A stretch of 64,000 bases of DNA from JAFGXF01 sp963732595 (GCA_963732595.1 CAVSZZ010000002.1:1922001-1986000); one strand, 5' to 3'; counted from the first letter of the stretch, positions 1-9,557 are shown. Notes: a model not told the origin generated them from the letters alone. Made by a program: numbers and translations.

Positions 1-495
1 GACTTGGACTGCCTGGCCGTAACTCCCGGAGCCCAACCCGGCATCCTGGGTCGCTGAAATCCAGCTGACGGTGACATTATCTTCCCAGGTGTAACCGAAT
101 GCATCCGGTCCACCCGTGGCTGCGGGGGAATGGGGAGCGGACAGGTTATCGGATACGGTTCTGGCAGTCCACCAGCCAGCGACCGGCATCATCTCGCCGG
201 GCGCCTTCAAATGGTGGAAGAAGGCCAGAGTCGGTCACCCTGCCTGTATCTGCCTGCTGCCCCGCGGTGGCGGCAGATACCGGCTGGATTGTGCACGGTC
301 TGTCAGGGATACTGCACTGCTTCTTTCTGCAGATTCCCAAAATCCCGCGGTCTGGCTGCCGGAACGCCCGGTTTTTTCCTGCGATTCAGCAGGCGGAATG
401 GGGGAGGCCGATGCGCCACCCTGAGACATAAGCAGACTGATCAGCACGATAACCGACAGGATGAACGTGATGCTTCTTTTCATTGGAGGCTCCAT
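1..495 (-). CDS. Secreted protein, N-terminal part (cut by window edge, frameshifted)
   Basis: The start at 495 opens with a clear signal peptide: MKRS, then a hydrophobic stretch ending near ASAS-P. The reading frame then changes twice, around 330-235 and near 230-190. After that a clean frame runs off the window edge with residues such as DAFGYTWEDNVTVSW and DAGLGSGSYG. This looks like the start of a beta-sandwich repeat (fibronectin or Ig-like), which is inference from composition only. The gene reads away from the kinase at 977 across a 480-bp divergent spacer. It is partial; the function is unknown, but export is well supported. Confidence 0.55.
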
Positions 496-976
496 ATTCT
501 ATTGATAAATTTTTATTACTGGTTTTGATTAATGAAAATTCCCACTTTCCAACTATTATAGGAGTCGAAACCCAATATTATGTCAATGATATTACTAGTA
601 ATTCCTTTATGAATTACTATTACAAACTTTGATTCAATTAAAATAAACCTGGTTGTGAAATAATTCAATTAATCCTGGGTGTCGTGTTCCTGCCCGCTAT
701 CATGTAATCCGGCTGGATCAGCAACATCTCTCCCGGTGGGAGCGCCTCCCTGGAGATGCCCGAAGGCCTGGTGCTGCCCGGTGTGACGGCTTGTGGACAA
801 ATAAAAAACCTGATCAAGATGAAACCTGCAGGTCCTGATTCTCACACGCATCAGGGGTGAAATTTCACTGGATCCAGGTTTGTGGAATTATGAAGCCGGA
901 TTTAACAGCCTTACCCGCTGTATGGTTTTTAATAATTCTGTAATATAATCTAAATGTCAGCCATCGGGAGATAAAG
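496..976. other. Divergent intergenic region, AT-rich on the left
   Basis: The gap lies between two divergently transcribed genes. Positions 500-660 are strongly AT-rich and probably hold the promoter of the leftward secreted protein. A TATAAT sits at 944-949, about 28 nt before the TTG start at 977, with no good -35 box 16-18 nt upstream. A short open frame at 669-851 has no recognisable content. I see no RNA gene here. Confidence 0.4.
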
Positions 977-2719
977 TTGACATTTACCATCGGCGAAAAC
1001 GTCGGTCCATATCGCATCATCGGGCAACTTGGGCAGGGTGGCATGGCCACAGTTTACAAGGCCTATCACGCTTCTCTGGACCGGTATGTCGCGCTGAAGG
1101 TTCTGCATCCCGCTTTTAAGGAAGATCCGAACTTCCTGGGACGTTTCCAACGCGAGGCCAAGATGGTTGCCAGGCTGGAGCATCCCAATATTGTGCCGGT
1201 CTATGCTTTCGAAGAGCATGAAGGCCACCCGTTCCTGGTGATGAAATACATCGAAGGCAAGACCCTCAAAGCCCGCCTGCAAAAAGGTCCTCTCAGTGAA
1301 AATGAAATCCTCAGGATCACCCAGGCAGTGGGGAGCGCGCTGACCTACGCCCATAAGAAGGACATCCTGCACCGTGATGTCAAGCCTTCCAATGTTCTGC
1401 TGGCAAACGATGGCGAGATTTATCTGGCTGATTTCGGTCTGGCGCGCCTGGCTTCGGTCGTCGATTCCACCCTATCGGCCGAGATCCTGGTCGGGACGCC
1501 CCAGTATATCTCGCCGGAGCAGGCCAGCGGGGTCAAGGAGCTGGACGCGCGTTCGGATGTGTACTGCTTCGGGGTGATGCTGTATGAAATGAGCGTTGGG
1601 CGCGTGCCGTTTCAATGCCGACACCCCTTATGCCATCGTTTTCGATCACATCTACAAACCACTGCCATTACCGCGTCAGATCAGGCCGGAGCTGAGCGAA
1701 GAACTCGAGACGGTACTCCTCAAGGCCTTGACCAAGGACCGCGAGGACCGTTACCCGGATGTGGCTTCGCTCGTCAAAGCCTTTTCTGCTGCGCTGCCGT
1801 TATCCGGGGTGACCAAAGCGTCAGCCACCCAGGCACCGGCCGCCGCTGCTAAAGTCAACCCGGAACCTGAAGTCCCCCCTGCGGCGGCACCCACACCCCA
1901 GGCTGCGGCAGCACCCACATCTCCGGGTGCAGCAACCTCAGCCACCGGCAACACCTCCGGTTGCTGCGGTCAAACGCGCAAAAAAGAAACGCTCCGGTTG
2001 GGTGGTCTTTGCCTGGATCGGGCTGGCCTTCCTGCTGCTCTTCCTGATGCTGGCTCTCATCCGGGCCGGCCGCAACTGGGCTGCCAGCACGGGTGCCCCA
2101 GGTCGCAAGCACGCTCAGCGCGCTGACGCCTTCCGCCACATTACAACAGGCGGCGATCGATGGCAGCCTGGAAGAGATCCTGACTGCCTTCAAAGACCAG
2201 CGCATGGATGAATTCTGGACGATGGTCGGGGTTTTGAACACCATGGCCGGTGAGCGGGCGGAGTTCTATCTCAAAGCCGGGGATCAGATGGTCGAGCAGC
2301 AAGCTTATCTGCCGGCTGCCATCTTCTACCTGCAGGTCTTCCGCTATGATCCATCCATCCTCAAGCCCGAGCAGGCCACTCGCCTGCGCGAGATCATCTT
2401 TCAGCAAGCCAAGAATAAAGATATCGGCAGGATCTTCAATGGCGATCGTGACGACCCGCTTTACCTGATCGCGCTGTCACGCTACGAAGTGTTCTTCAAG
2501 GCGGACCTCAGCCAGACCAAGCCACGCCTGGCCGGTTTACTGAATGACCAGAAAACCTTGAGGGCTTACCCGGAAGCCAGCCTGGTCATGGCCGAGCTCT
2601 ACATTAAACTTCACGATACGGAAAATGCCCGGCGTATTCTGGAGCCCATGGTCGAAAACACGAATTTACCCGGCTGGGTGAAGGATGAAGCCCGCGCCCT
2701 GCTGAGTTCATTACCCTGA
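977..2719 (+). CDS. Membrane-anchored Ser/Thr protein kinase with C-terminal helical sensor region (3 frameshifts)
   Basis: Hanks-type kinase that phosphorylates Ser/Thr of partner proteins at the cytoplasmic face. The TTG start at 977 is preceded by GGGAG. The first fragment (to about 1610) holds the glycine loop GQGGMATVYKA, the lysine in VALKVL, the catalytic loop HRDVKPSNVLL, ADFGLAR and the GTPQYISPEQ activation segment. The C-lobe end (KALTKDREDRYPDVASL) is in the next frame, followed by a Pro/Ala-rich linker. A single transmembrane segment (GWVVFAWIGLAFLLLFLMLA) follows a third frame near 1980-2080. A helical, TPR-like extracytoplasmic domain lies at 2093-2719. Breaks lie near 1605, 1940 and 2090, each by +1. 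Domain order is typical of PknB-like receptors, although this one lacks PASTA repeats. Confidence 0.85.
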
Positions 2720-2738
2720 TCAAAAACAGAGGAATCTC

Positions 2739-3491
2739 ATGAGAAAATCATTCGTTGCCGGTAACTGGAAGATGAACAAGACGGCGGCAGAAGCCACCGC
2801 GTTGGTTCAGGAATTATTACCCGAATTGCATTACCTCAGCTCGGTAGAGGTTGTGCTGTGCCCGCCCTTCACCAGCCTGTCGGCTGTCCGGGATCTCATC
2901 AAGGATACCGGCATCGGCCTGGGCGTTCAGAACATCCACTGGGAAGCAGCGGGCGCCTTCACCGGGGAGATCTCGGCTAAAATGGCAGCCGAGCTGGCCG
3001 GGTATGCCATCATCGGTCACTCGGAACGCCGCACCTACTTCGGTGAGACGGATGAGACCGTCAACAAGAAAACCCTGGCCGCCCTGATGGCCGGCCTGAC
3101 CCCCATCGTCTGTGTCGGTGAGACCCTGGCGGAGAATGAAGCCGGGCGCACCGCCGAGGTGGTCAGCCGCCAGGTGAAACTGGGACTGGCCGGTCTGAAA
3201 GCGGAACAAATGCAGGATGTGGTCATTGCCTACGAACCGGTGTGGGCCATCGGTACCGGCCGGGCTGCCACGCCGGAAGGTGCCAACGCTGTCCATCGCG
3301 ATGTCATCCGAAAACTGCTGGTCGAGCTCTTTGGCCAGAAGACAGCGGATGAAATCCGCATCCTGTACGGCGGCTCGGTGACCGGGGACAACGCCGCGGA
3401 ACTGTTCGCCCAGTCGGATATCGATGGCGGCCTGGTGGGCGGCGCCAGCTTGAAATCCGACTTCATCAAGATCGTCAAAGCAGCCGGGTGA
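2739..3491 (+). CDS. tpiA: Triosephosphate isomerase
   Basis: Interconverts dihydroxyacetone phosphate and glyceraldehyde 3-phosphate in glycolysis and gluconeogenesis; cytoplasmic. At 250 residues it has the normal family length and is intact. Visible motifs are the N-terminal GNWKMNKT with the substrate lysine, the catalytic histidine in IIGHSERR, the catalytic glutamate with the flexible loop in AYEPVWAIGTG, and the phosphate-binding ILYGGSV and GGLVGGASLK. AGAGGA lies just upstream of the ATG. The gene starts 19 bp after the kinase stop and could share its transcript. The downstream ORF opens in the same frame directly after the tpiA stop. Confidence 0.97.
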   Translation: MRKSFVAGNWKMNKTAAEATALVQELLPELHYLSSVEVVLCPPFTSLSAVRDLIKDTGIGLGVQNIHWEAAGAFTGEISAKMAAELAGYAIIGHSERRTYFGETDETVNKKTLAALMAGLTPIVCVGETLAENEAGRTAEVVSRQVKLGLAGLKAEQMQDVVIAYEPVWAIGTGRAATPEGANAVHRDVIRKLLVELFGQKTADEIRILYGGSVTGDNAAELFAQSDIDGGLVGGASLKSDFIKIVKAAG

Positions 3492-3578
3492 ATCCGCTAT
3501 CTGGAATTCTTAGAGATTGAACCTGGGCGTTATCAGAACGCGATAGAAAACCTTCTTGAAAAATATCGAGTTATTCCT

Positions 3579-4001
3579 GTGGGTAACGGATATTTCGATT
3601 TAATTACAAAAAAGGAATACACAATTGAATTAATCAATTCTCTTGGTGAAATACCAGTAGCTGTAACCAGATTATCTTGGTGGTGCCATGCTACTCCAGA
3701 AAATAAACGGAAATATGGCTGTCCTCATGGGATGGGTGGGCCAATGAATCTTTACGGCGAAGGTTGGTTTAGTGAATGCAACCATTATCCTGTATTTGAC
3801 ACGTCTAAAATATTTATTCGAACTGCAAATATAATAAACACATCCAAGGTTGTGGAAAGAAATAATCAGTTAATTATCAATTATTTCTTAAATGCGTTAC
3901 CACGCGAACCATTTTATTCTCCTTGCTTACTTGCCGGCTTATGGTTATTCGTACCGAGAAAATGGGCCCGGATAAAATATCGAGTCAGCAAACCTGTTTG
4001 A
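3579..4001 (+). CDS. AT-rich hypothetical protein, probably 5'-truncated
   Basis: I do not recognise a named family. The protein is rich in Trp and Cys around SWWCHATPENKRKYGCPHG and again at GWFSECNHYP, so a metal- or redox-linked fold is possible (inference). GTG at 3579 is the only start candidate, and it has no ribosome site. The same frame is open back to the tpiA stop (3492 onward) and encodes plausible protein (LEFLEIEPGRYQNAIENLLE) without any start codon. Base composition is far more AT-rich than in tpiA or the gene after it. Together these suggest an imported gene that lost its 5' end next to tpiA. Confidence 0.5.
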   Translation: MGNGYFDLITKKEYTIELINSLGEIPVAVTRLSWWCHATPENKRKYGCPHGMGGPMNLYGEGWFSECNHYPVFDTSKIFIRTANIINTSKVVERNNQLIINYFLNALPREPFYSPCLLAGLWLFVPRKWARIKYRVSKPV

Positions 4002-4010
4002 TTCTATTAC

Positions 4011-4644
4011 TTGATACGTTTATTGATTAAAGAAAAGATAATAGAGCGTTCCTTTTTTAACCGGCCCGCGACGGAGGTTGCCCGCGAGCTCCTGGGTGCG
4101 CAGCTCATCCGCGTGGTGGACGGTCACCGCCTGTGCGGTGTCATCACCGAAGCAGAAGCCTATCTGGGCGAGGATGACCTGGGCTGCCATGCCCATGCCG
4201 GCAAGACCCGCCGGAACGCGGTCATGTACGGACCGCCAGGCTTCGCCTATGTTTATTTCACCTATGGCATGCATTGGATGATGAATGCGGTCACTGGGGT
4301 TGAAGGGTCTCCGGCGGCGGTTTTGATCCGCGCCATCCGCCCGTTGGCAGGGCAGGAATGGATGGCTGCCAACCGGCCGCACTTGGCAGGCAGATCCAGG
4401 CTGGCTGAATGGTCCCGCCAAGCTGACCCAGGCCCTGTCCATCGATGGCACTCTGAACGGGGTTGACTTGTGCGATCCGGGCAGCGGTTTGTTCCTCTCA
4501 GCGGGGACCGCGATCGCCCCGCAGCGCGTCCTGACCACCCCCCGCATCGGGTTGAACAGCGTGCCGGAGCCGTGGAAAAGTATCCCCTGGCGTTTCCTGG
4601 TTAAGCCTGAGGATCCGGCCCTGGACGACGAAAACCCAAAATAA
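4011..4644 (+). CDS. 3-methyladenine DNA glycosylase, AAG/MPG family (1 frameshift)
   Basis: Monofunctional glycosylase that removes alkylated purines from DNA in base excision repair. The first frame contains the family opening (SFFNRPATEVARELLGAQLI), the EAEAYLGEDD segment with the catalytic glutamate, HAGKTRRNAVMYGPPG, and YVYFTYGMHWMMNAV. A break near 4385-4400 moves the rest into another frame, where NGPAKLTQAL, the GPGKL-like motif of the family, and WRFLVKPEDPALDDENPK complete the protein. The full length of about 210 residues matches the family. A TTG at 4011 or 4023 is the likely start. The gene stops 15 bp before the next one. Confidence 0.88.
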
Positions 4645-4659
4645 TGGTATAAAGGTGCC

Positions 4660-5376
4660 ATGTTCGATCCTTTTTCCGTAAAACATATGCCGCCTGTCGG
4701 CGCCGATTATGATCCCAAGTTGGTGATCCTGTATGGCGGCGGCGGGCACGGTAAACAGATCATCGATTTACTGCGCTGTATGCATACCCTGGAATTGATC
4801 GGCATCCTCGATGATGAAAAGGAAGCCGGCGCGACTGTCTTGGATATCCCCATATTGGGTGGTTTTGACTTGCTGTATGAACTATCCATGCGCGGTATCC
4901 GCCAGGCAGTTAACGGCATCGGCGGCATCATCGATCCTGCACCCCGCAAAACGGCTTTCGACCGCTTGCGCTCGGCCGGCTTCACCTGCCCGCCCATCGT
5001 CCATCCCTCGGCTGTCGTGGAACCCAGCGCGCGCATCCGCGAGGGCGCGCAGATCTTCGCCCTGGCTTATATTGGCAGCGAGTGCGAGGTGGGTTTCGGC
5101 TGCCTGGTCAATTACGGCGCCATCCTGTCGCACGATTGCGGCCTGGGTGAACGCGTCAATATCTCCCCGGGGGCCATGCTGGCGGGCAATGTCAGGGTGG
5201 GTGAGGGCGCCCGCATCGGTATGGGTGTCACCATCAATATCGGTCTGACGATCGGCAGCGGTGCCCTGGTGGGCAATGGCGCGACGGTCAAGGCGGATGT
5301 CCCGGCCGGCACGGTTGTGCATGCCGGCGCCATCTGGCCGGAACCGGGCGATCACAAGGTGGTCAAGGATGTTTAG
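4660..5376 (+). CDS. NeuD/PglD-type sugar O- or N-acyltransferase
   Basis: Left-handed beta-helix acetyltransferase with an N-terminal Rossmann-like domain, of the type that acetylates sugar residues for surface glycans. The N-terminus has the diagnostic glycine run YGGGGHGKQIIDLL and GILDDEK. Residues from about 110 onward form hexapeptide repeats (IVHPSAVVEPSARI, IGSECEVGFGCLVNYG). The putative catalytic histidine is in LSHDCGLGERVNISPGA. At 238 residues it is slightly longer than the usual 210-220. There is no Shine-Dalgarno; a TATAAA at 4648-4653 sits just 6 nt before the ATG. The stop overlaps the start of the bactofilin gene by 8 bp, so the two are translationally coupled. Confidence 0.85.
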   Translation: MFDPFSVKHMPPVGADYDPKLVILYGGGGHGKQIIDLLRCMHTLELIGILDDEKEAGATVLDIPILGGFDLLYELSMRGIRQAVNGIGGIIDPAPRKTAFDRLRSAGFTCPPIVHPSAVVEPSARIREGAQIFALAYIGSECEVGFGCLVNYGAILSHDCGLGERVNISPGAMLAGNVRVGEGARIGMGVTINIGLTIGSGALVGNGATVKADVPAGTVVHAGAIWPEPGDHKVVKDV

Positions 5377-5938
5377 GCGCAGCCAATCCGCGCAATCCGC
5401 GCCCACCATGCCCATCGAACGGGTCACCTCCGTCCTGGGTCCGGGCATCACCTGGGGTGGTGACCTGTCAGGCAGCGGCGGTGTGCGCATCGAGAGCATT
5501 TTCGAAGGCGAGATCACTCTGCGCGGCCTGCTGGTGGTCGGCGAGACCGGGCGGGTCACCTGCCGGGAGATCAAGGCCAACACGGTGGTCATCGCCGGCG
5601 CAGTGCGCGGCAATATCACCGCCGAGAAGGTTGAGATACGCGCCACCGGGCGGGTCTGGGGTGATGTGCATACCACCTCATTCTCGACCGAGGAAGGCGC
5701 TTTCCTGCGCGGCCAGATCACCATGGAAGAGGAGATCGAGATCATCCTGCCGCCGGCCCGCACCTTCAGCGAAGGCATGGCCGATGGCAGTATCCCGCCC
5801 ATGGCGGAGAAAACGGCCGAGACCATCAAATTGCCTGAACCGAAAACAGAAAAGAAACCCGCGACTGATTCGAGCGCCGTCACGCGCCGCATCCCGGTCA
5901 AACGAGACGATACCGTCTGGAAGAAACGCTCCGAATAG
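5369..5938 (+). CDS. Bactofilin family cytoskeletal protein
   Basis: Bactofilins polymerise into membrane-associated filaments that position envelope enzymes. The central domain (residues about 15-125) shows the regular beta-helix rhythm: VLGPGITWGGDLSGSGGV, RIESIFEGEI, VGETGRVTCREIKA, AVRGNITAEKVEIRATGRVWG. The flanks are disordered, and the C-terminus is Pro/Lys-rich. I chose ATG 5369 because it overlaps the preceding acetyltransferase stop (ATGTTTAG); the open frame extends upstream, but that part is a shadow of the acetyltransferase. Pairing with a sugar acetyltransferase suggests a role in local envelope modification (inference). Confidence 0.85.
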   Translation: MFRRSQSAQSAPTMPIERVTSVLGPGITWGGDLSGSGGVRIESIFEGEITLRGLLVVGETGRVTCREIKANTVVIAGAVRGNITAEKVEIRATGRVWGDVHTTSFSTEEGAFLRGQITMEEEIEIILPPARTFSEGMADGSIPPMAEKTAETIKLPEPKTEKKPATDSSAVTRRIPVKRDDTVWKKRSE

Positions 5939-5956
5939 GCGGGACCCCCGATAATT

Positions 5957-6690
5957 ATGACTGATAATCTGATCTTTGTAAGTGAATGGATGGGCGTGAT
6001 CGCTGTCACGCTGCTGCTGACCATGAACCGGCGTTTCACCGCCCGGCCGGTGGCGTTCAAGTACCAGCGCCGCGAGGTTATCCTTTCCTCCATCCTGGCG
6101 GTCCTGCTGATCGCTGCGTCAGTCTATACCAACCTGAGACTTGAAGCTGCCGACCCTGCCATACGACGCAGCGCCGTCTGCCCGGCCAGTTCCTGTGGGC
6201 GCTGATCATCCTGCTGCCGGTGGCGCTGATGCTGCTCATCCGGCGCCAGCCTCTTTTGAGTGTCGGGCTTTCCCGCCCGTCCATGCGCCTCGGGCTGATC
6301 CTGGGCGCGGCCCTGGCATTCAGCACGATCATCCTGCGCGGCAAAGCCTACAGCCTGCTGGATGGCATCACAACGGCTGAGTTCGACCACCTGGTGCTCA
6401 GCCTGGTGCTGGGGCTGGCCGGTGAGATCATCTTCCGCGGTTTCCTGCAGCTGCGCTTCACCGGCTGGCTGGGCCAGACCGGCGGCTGGCTGCTGACTGC
6501 GCTGGTTTACTGGCTGTTCTGCCTGCCGTTCGTCTGGCTGGTGAGCGGCGGCGAATTCCCGGTTTTCTGGCTGCCGGCGCTCATCCAGCTGGTGCAAGCC
6601 GCCATGCTGGGCTGGGTCATGCGCCGCTCGGGCAACGTGCTGGCCAGCGGTCTGTACCAGGCCGCCCACTTCTGGGCTGCCATCCTGTAA
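5957..6690 (+). CDS. CPBP family membrane protease-like protein (1 frameshift)
   Basis: Multi-pass membrane protein of the CAAX-processing and bacteriocin-processing (CPBP, Abi) family. The N-terminal fragment has two hydrophobic helices. After a break near 6165-6180 the frame continues as LPGQFLWALIILLPVALMLL and on to the stop. The family motif 1, normally EExxxR, reads GEIIFRG here, so the first glutamate is replaced by glycine. The second motif is visible as FVWLVSGGEF, and a late histidine is in LYQAAHFWAA. The gene is 18 bp downstream of bactofilin and ends just before a hairpin terminator. Proteolytic activity is uncertain because of the motif change. Confidence 0.7.
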
Positions 6691-6708
6691 TTTTGTGAAT
6701 GTCACTGG

Positions 6709-6732
6709 CGGGCTTCCTTGAAGCCCGTTTTT
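6709..6732 (+). terminator. Intrinsic terminator after CPBP gene
   Basis: A perfect 7-bp stem, CGGGCTT (6709-6715) with AAGCCCG (6721-6727), closes a 5-nt loop and is followed directly by five T (6728-6732). It also decides the proS start: the open frame reaches back to a TTG at 6718, but that lies inside this hairpin. Confidence 0.85.
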
Positions 6733-6753
6733 GTTACCTGCGGGAGGTTCCTG

Positions 6754-8525
6754 ATGCGATTATCCAAATTATTCTTCCATACACTCCGTGAGGTCCCCTC
6801 GGAGAGCGAGGTTGCCAGTCACCAGTTGCTGCTGCGCGCCGGCTTCATCCGGCAGGCAGCAGCCGGCATCTTCAGCTACCTGCCTCTGGCCAAACGCAGC
6901 CTGGCAAAGATCGAGGCCGTCATGCGTGAGGAGATGTCTGCCATCGATGGTCAGGAATTGACCATGCCGGTCGTCCAGCCGGCCGACCTGTGGCAGGAGA
7001 CCGGGCGCTGGTACCAGATCGGCAGCGAGATGGGGCGTTTCAAGGACAGGAACGGCCACGATATGGTGCTGGCCATGACGCATGAGGAACTGGTCTCCGA
7101 CCTGGTGAGGGGCGAGATCCGTTCGCATCGGCAGCTGCCGGCGTTGATCTACCACCTCCAGACCAAGTGGCGCGATGACCCGCGCCCGCGCGCCGGGCTG
7201 ATCCGCGTGCGCGAGTTCACCATGCTGGACAGCTACTCACTCGACCGGGATTTCGAGGGCCTGGAACGCCAGTATCAGGCGCATTACCAGGCTTATTTCC
7301 GGATCTTCAACCGCTGCGGCTGCCCGACCCGCGCCGTGCTGGCGGATACCGGCATGATGGGCGGCAAGCTGGCGCACGAGTACATGTACCTGACGCCGGT
7401 CGGCGAGGATACCCTGTTGTTCTGCAGCGGGTGTGATTACTCCGCCAACCGCCAGGTGGCGCGCTTTAAAAGGCCGGATCCCCCGCCGGAACAGCCGAAA
7501 CCGCTCGAGAAGGTTGCCACGCCCGGCATGACCACCATCCTGCAGCTGGCAGATTTCCTGAAGATCGATGCGCCCCAGACCGCCAAGGCGGTCTTCCTGA
7601 TCGCCGTCTCCTCGGATGGCGTGGAGGCGCGCGAGCAGCTCATCTTCGCCGTCGTGCGGGGTGATATGGAATTAAATGAATACAAGCTGGCAAATCTCCT
7701 GGCCCAGCGGGATGCGGCGGCAGGCGGCCCCTTCAAGTTCAAGGAGCTGCGCCCCGCCCAGGAGGCCGAGATCAAGGCGGCCGGTGCTGTCCCGGGTTAT
7801 GCCTCCCCGATCGGGTTGAAGGGAAAGGTGAAGCTGCTGGTGGTCGTGGATGACCTGGCGGCCGTCTCACCCAACCTGGTGGCGGGTGCCAATGAAGATG
7901 GCTTTCACTACTTGAATACCAATCACAGCCGCGATTACCAGGCTGACTTGGTCGCGGATATCGCTGCTGCTTCCGATGGGGCGGCCTGCCCGCAGTGCGG
8001 GGCGCCCATGCACGCCAGCCGCGGGGTTGAAGTGGGCAATATCTTCATGCTCGGTACACGCTACTCGGATGCCATGGGATGCAAGTTCCTGGATGAGGAT
8101 GGTGTTGAGAAGCCGGTGGTGATGGGTTCCTATGGCATCGGAGTGGGGCGGCTGCTGGCCTGTGTGGCCGAGGAACATCATGACGAGGCCGGTCTGTGCT
8201 GGCCGGTCAGCGTGGCGCCTTACCCGCTGCACCTGGTGGCACTGGCCGGTAAGTCGGAAGAGGTTGCGGCCAAGGCGGAGGCCCTTTATACGATCAGCTG
8301 GTGGATGCCGGTCTGGAGCCGCTCTACGACGACCGGCCGGAGAGCCCGGGCGTCAAGTTCAACGATGCGGACCTGATCGGCTGCCCGCTGCGCCTGACGC
8401 TTTCGGAGCGATCATTGAAGGCGGGCGGGGTCGAGGTCAAGGTGCGCAAGTCCGGTGAGGTCAGTTATCACCCGCTTGATAACCTGCCCGCGGTGCTGCG
8501 GGAGATGCTTTATAAGTTAAATTGA
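6754..8525 (+). CDS. proS: Prolyl-tRNA synthetase, bacterial type with editing domain (1 frameshift)
   Basis: Charges tRNA-Pro; class II synthetase. I chose ATG 6754, with GGGAGG upstream, over TTG 6718, which lies inside a terminator. The order is: catalytic core start (LRAGFIRQAAAGIFSYLPLA), motif 2 region (RPRAGLIRVREFTMLDSYS), a long insertion with the YbaK-like editing domain (roughly residues 235-390), motif 3 (MGSYGIGVGRLLACVAEEHH), then the anticodon-binding domain. A single-base break near 8285-8300 shifts the C-terminus to the frame with LYDDRPESPGVKFNDADLIG. proS is essential, so a true inactivating frameshift is unlikely; this is the best internal evidence for assembly errors in the window. 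Confidence 0.95.
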
Positions 8526-8541
8526 AAAAGATTTTCTATCT

Positions 8542-8569
8542 GTAGCGGGGCACAGCTGTGCCCCGCTAC
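8542..8569. repeat. REP-like palindrome, family A, copy 1
   Basis: A perfect 28-bp palindrome with half-site GTAGCGGGGCACAG. Identical copies are at 22803-22830 and 57172-57199. It begins with GTAG on both strands, the tetranucleotide that marks REP elements recognised by REP-associated tyrosine transposases. This copy is 17 bp after the proS stop and could double as a transcription terminator. Confidence 0.9.
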
Positions 8570-8589
8570 GAATATAATAACGACAAGTT

Positions 8590-9084
8590 ATGAAAACTGA
8601 TTATGAGTCTGACATAACAGCTTTATTATCTGACTTCCGCCTTAACCGTACGGCAATCCTGGCATGCGCCCAAAGCTGGCCTGCTGACAGGGTGGCGGAA
8701 GCCTTCCTGGGCGAGTGGTGCCTGCTGGACCTGCTGGCGCACCTCTCCGGCTGGGATGAAGCCAACCGTGAGGCGGTCACAGCCGTGCAGGCCGGGCGCC
8801 TGCCGGAATTCTATGCCCACAAGGATGCGGATTGGCGGGGCTTCAATGCCATGCACGTCCGCAACCATCGCAAGTCGGCGCTCGCAGCTCAGATCGCCGA
8901 GGTCGAGCGCACCTTCGCAGAACTGATCGATACACTGGATCACCTGGAGGCGGCGGATTTCTACCAGGATTACGGCGTGCGCTACAAGGGCTGGAAGGTG
9001 ATCGTCGCCCGCCTGGTCGAGAGCGAGCTGCACGACGAGCGCATCCACCTGGAGCAGCTGAAAGCGTGGCTCATACCTTCATAA
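8590..9084 (+). CDS. DinB/ClbS-like four-helix bundle protein
   Basis: Small cytoplasmic helical protein of the DinB-like superfamily (ClbS/DfsB branch), many members of which bind a metal through spaced histidines. Visible features are HLSGWDEANREAV (helix 2), a Trp/Arg-rich middle (DADWRGFNAMHVRNHR), and a final helix with ESELHDERIHLEQL. At 164 residues it has the usual length. A TATAAT at 8573-8578 lies 11 nt before the ATG, and no ribosome site is evident. The substrate is unknown. It sits alone between a REP palindrome and a MITE-like element. Confidence 0.65.
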   Translation: MKTDYESDITALLSDFRLNRTAILACAQSWPADRVAEAFLGEWCLLDLLAHLSGWDEANREAVTAVQAGRLPEFYAHKDADWRGFNAMHVRNHRKSALAAQIAEVERTFAELIDTLDHLEAADFYQDYGVRYKGWKVIVARLVESELHDERIHLEQLKAWLIPS

Positions 9085-9108
9085 CGGCGCAATCCCCACA
9101 TTACCTAC

Positions 9109-9294
9109 TGTCATTGCGAGGAGTGAGCGCAGCGAACGACGTGGCAATCCCTTAATATCTGTTGCTGAAGGTCGTAGAACATTTCAGTTAACAGATTGCC
9201 GCGCCGCTGCACCTGCTCCCGATGGTCGCGGTGTCCTCCGGAGCGCCTCTCTGAAGGTCGGCGCACCCGGAGGAAAACGCGGCTCGCAATGACA
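9109..9294. mobile_element. MITE-like element with 12-bp terminal inverted repeats
   Basis: TGTCATTGCGAG at 9109-9120 is matched exactly in inverse orientation by CTCGCAATGACA at 9283-9294, enclosing 162 bp without coding capacity. Inside are further palindromic pieces, for example TCCTCCGG with CCGGAGGA. The ends resemble the dispersed 'cattgcgagg...ctcgcaatga' elements I know from many environmental bacterial genomes (recollection, not searched). Confidence 0.6.
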
Positions 9295-9557
9295 ATTCCT
9301 ATCTCTGGTACTTATCATCCTTGGTGGTAAAGAGACAAAGCGGTGCGTTTCCTCTGCTCGTCTGGGTAATCGACCGTCTGCGTCGTGGGGGAGATGTCAT
9401 GCGTGAAAGACCCGTTCACGCACCCTACGTTCAAACGTACCCTTCGCGACCTTCGTGTCCTTCGTGGTTAAGTAATGCGCAAGTTTTATCAGCTCACTCC
9501 AACCAGGATCAGGGGTTCCGAAAAGTATTGTAAAATGTGTGTCAATTCAGGAGTCCA
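9295..9557. other. Non-coding spacer with hairpin
   Basis: The stretch between the MITE-like element and the transglutaminase gene. An 8-bp hairpin is formed by TGCGTGAA and TTCACGCA with a 7-nt loop around 9399-9421. A 70-codon open frame (9321-9533) shows no protein-like features and I do not call it. Confidence 0.35.

Noticed and set aside
669..851. 60-codon open frame in the first intergenic region
   Set aside because: No start context, no composition bias and no recognisable content.
4882..6093. 403-codon open frame on the minus strand
   Set aside because: Antisense to the acetyltransferase and bactofilin genes; low-complexity Arg/Ser/Thr text with no domain logic. A shadow of GC-rich coding DNA.
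6718..6753. TTG start of proS at 6718
   Set aside because: It lies inside an intrinsic terminator hairpin; ATG 6754 has a GGGAGG and matches the family start.
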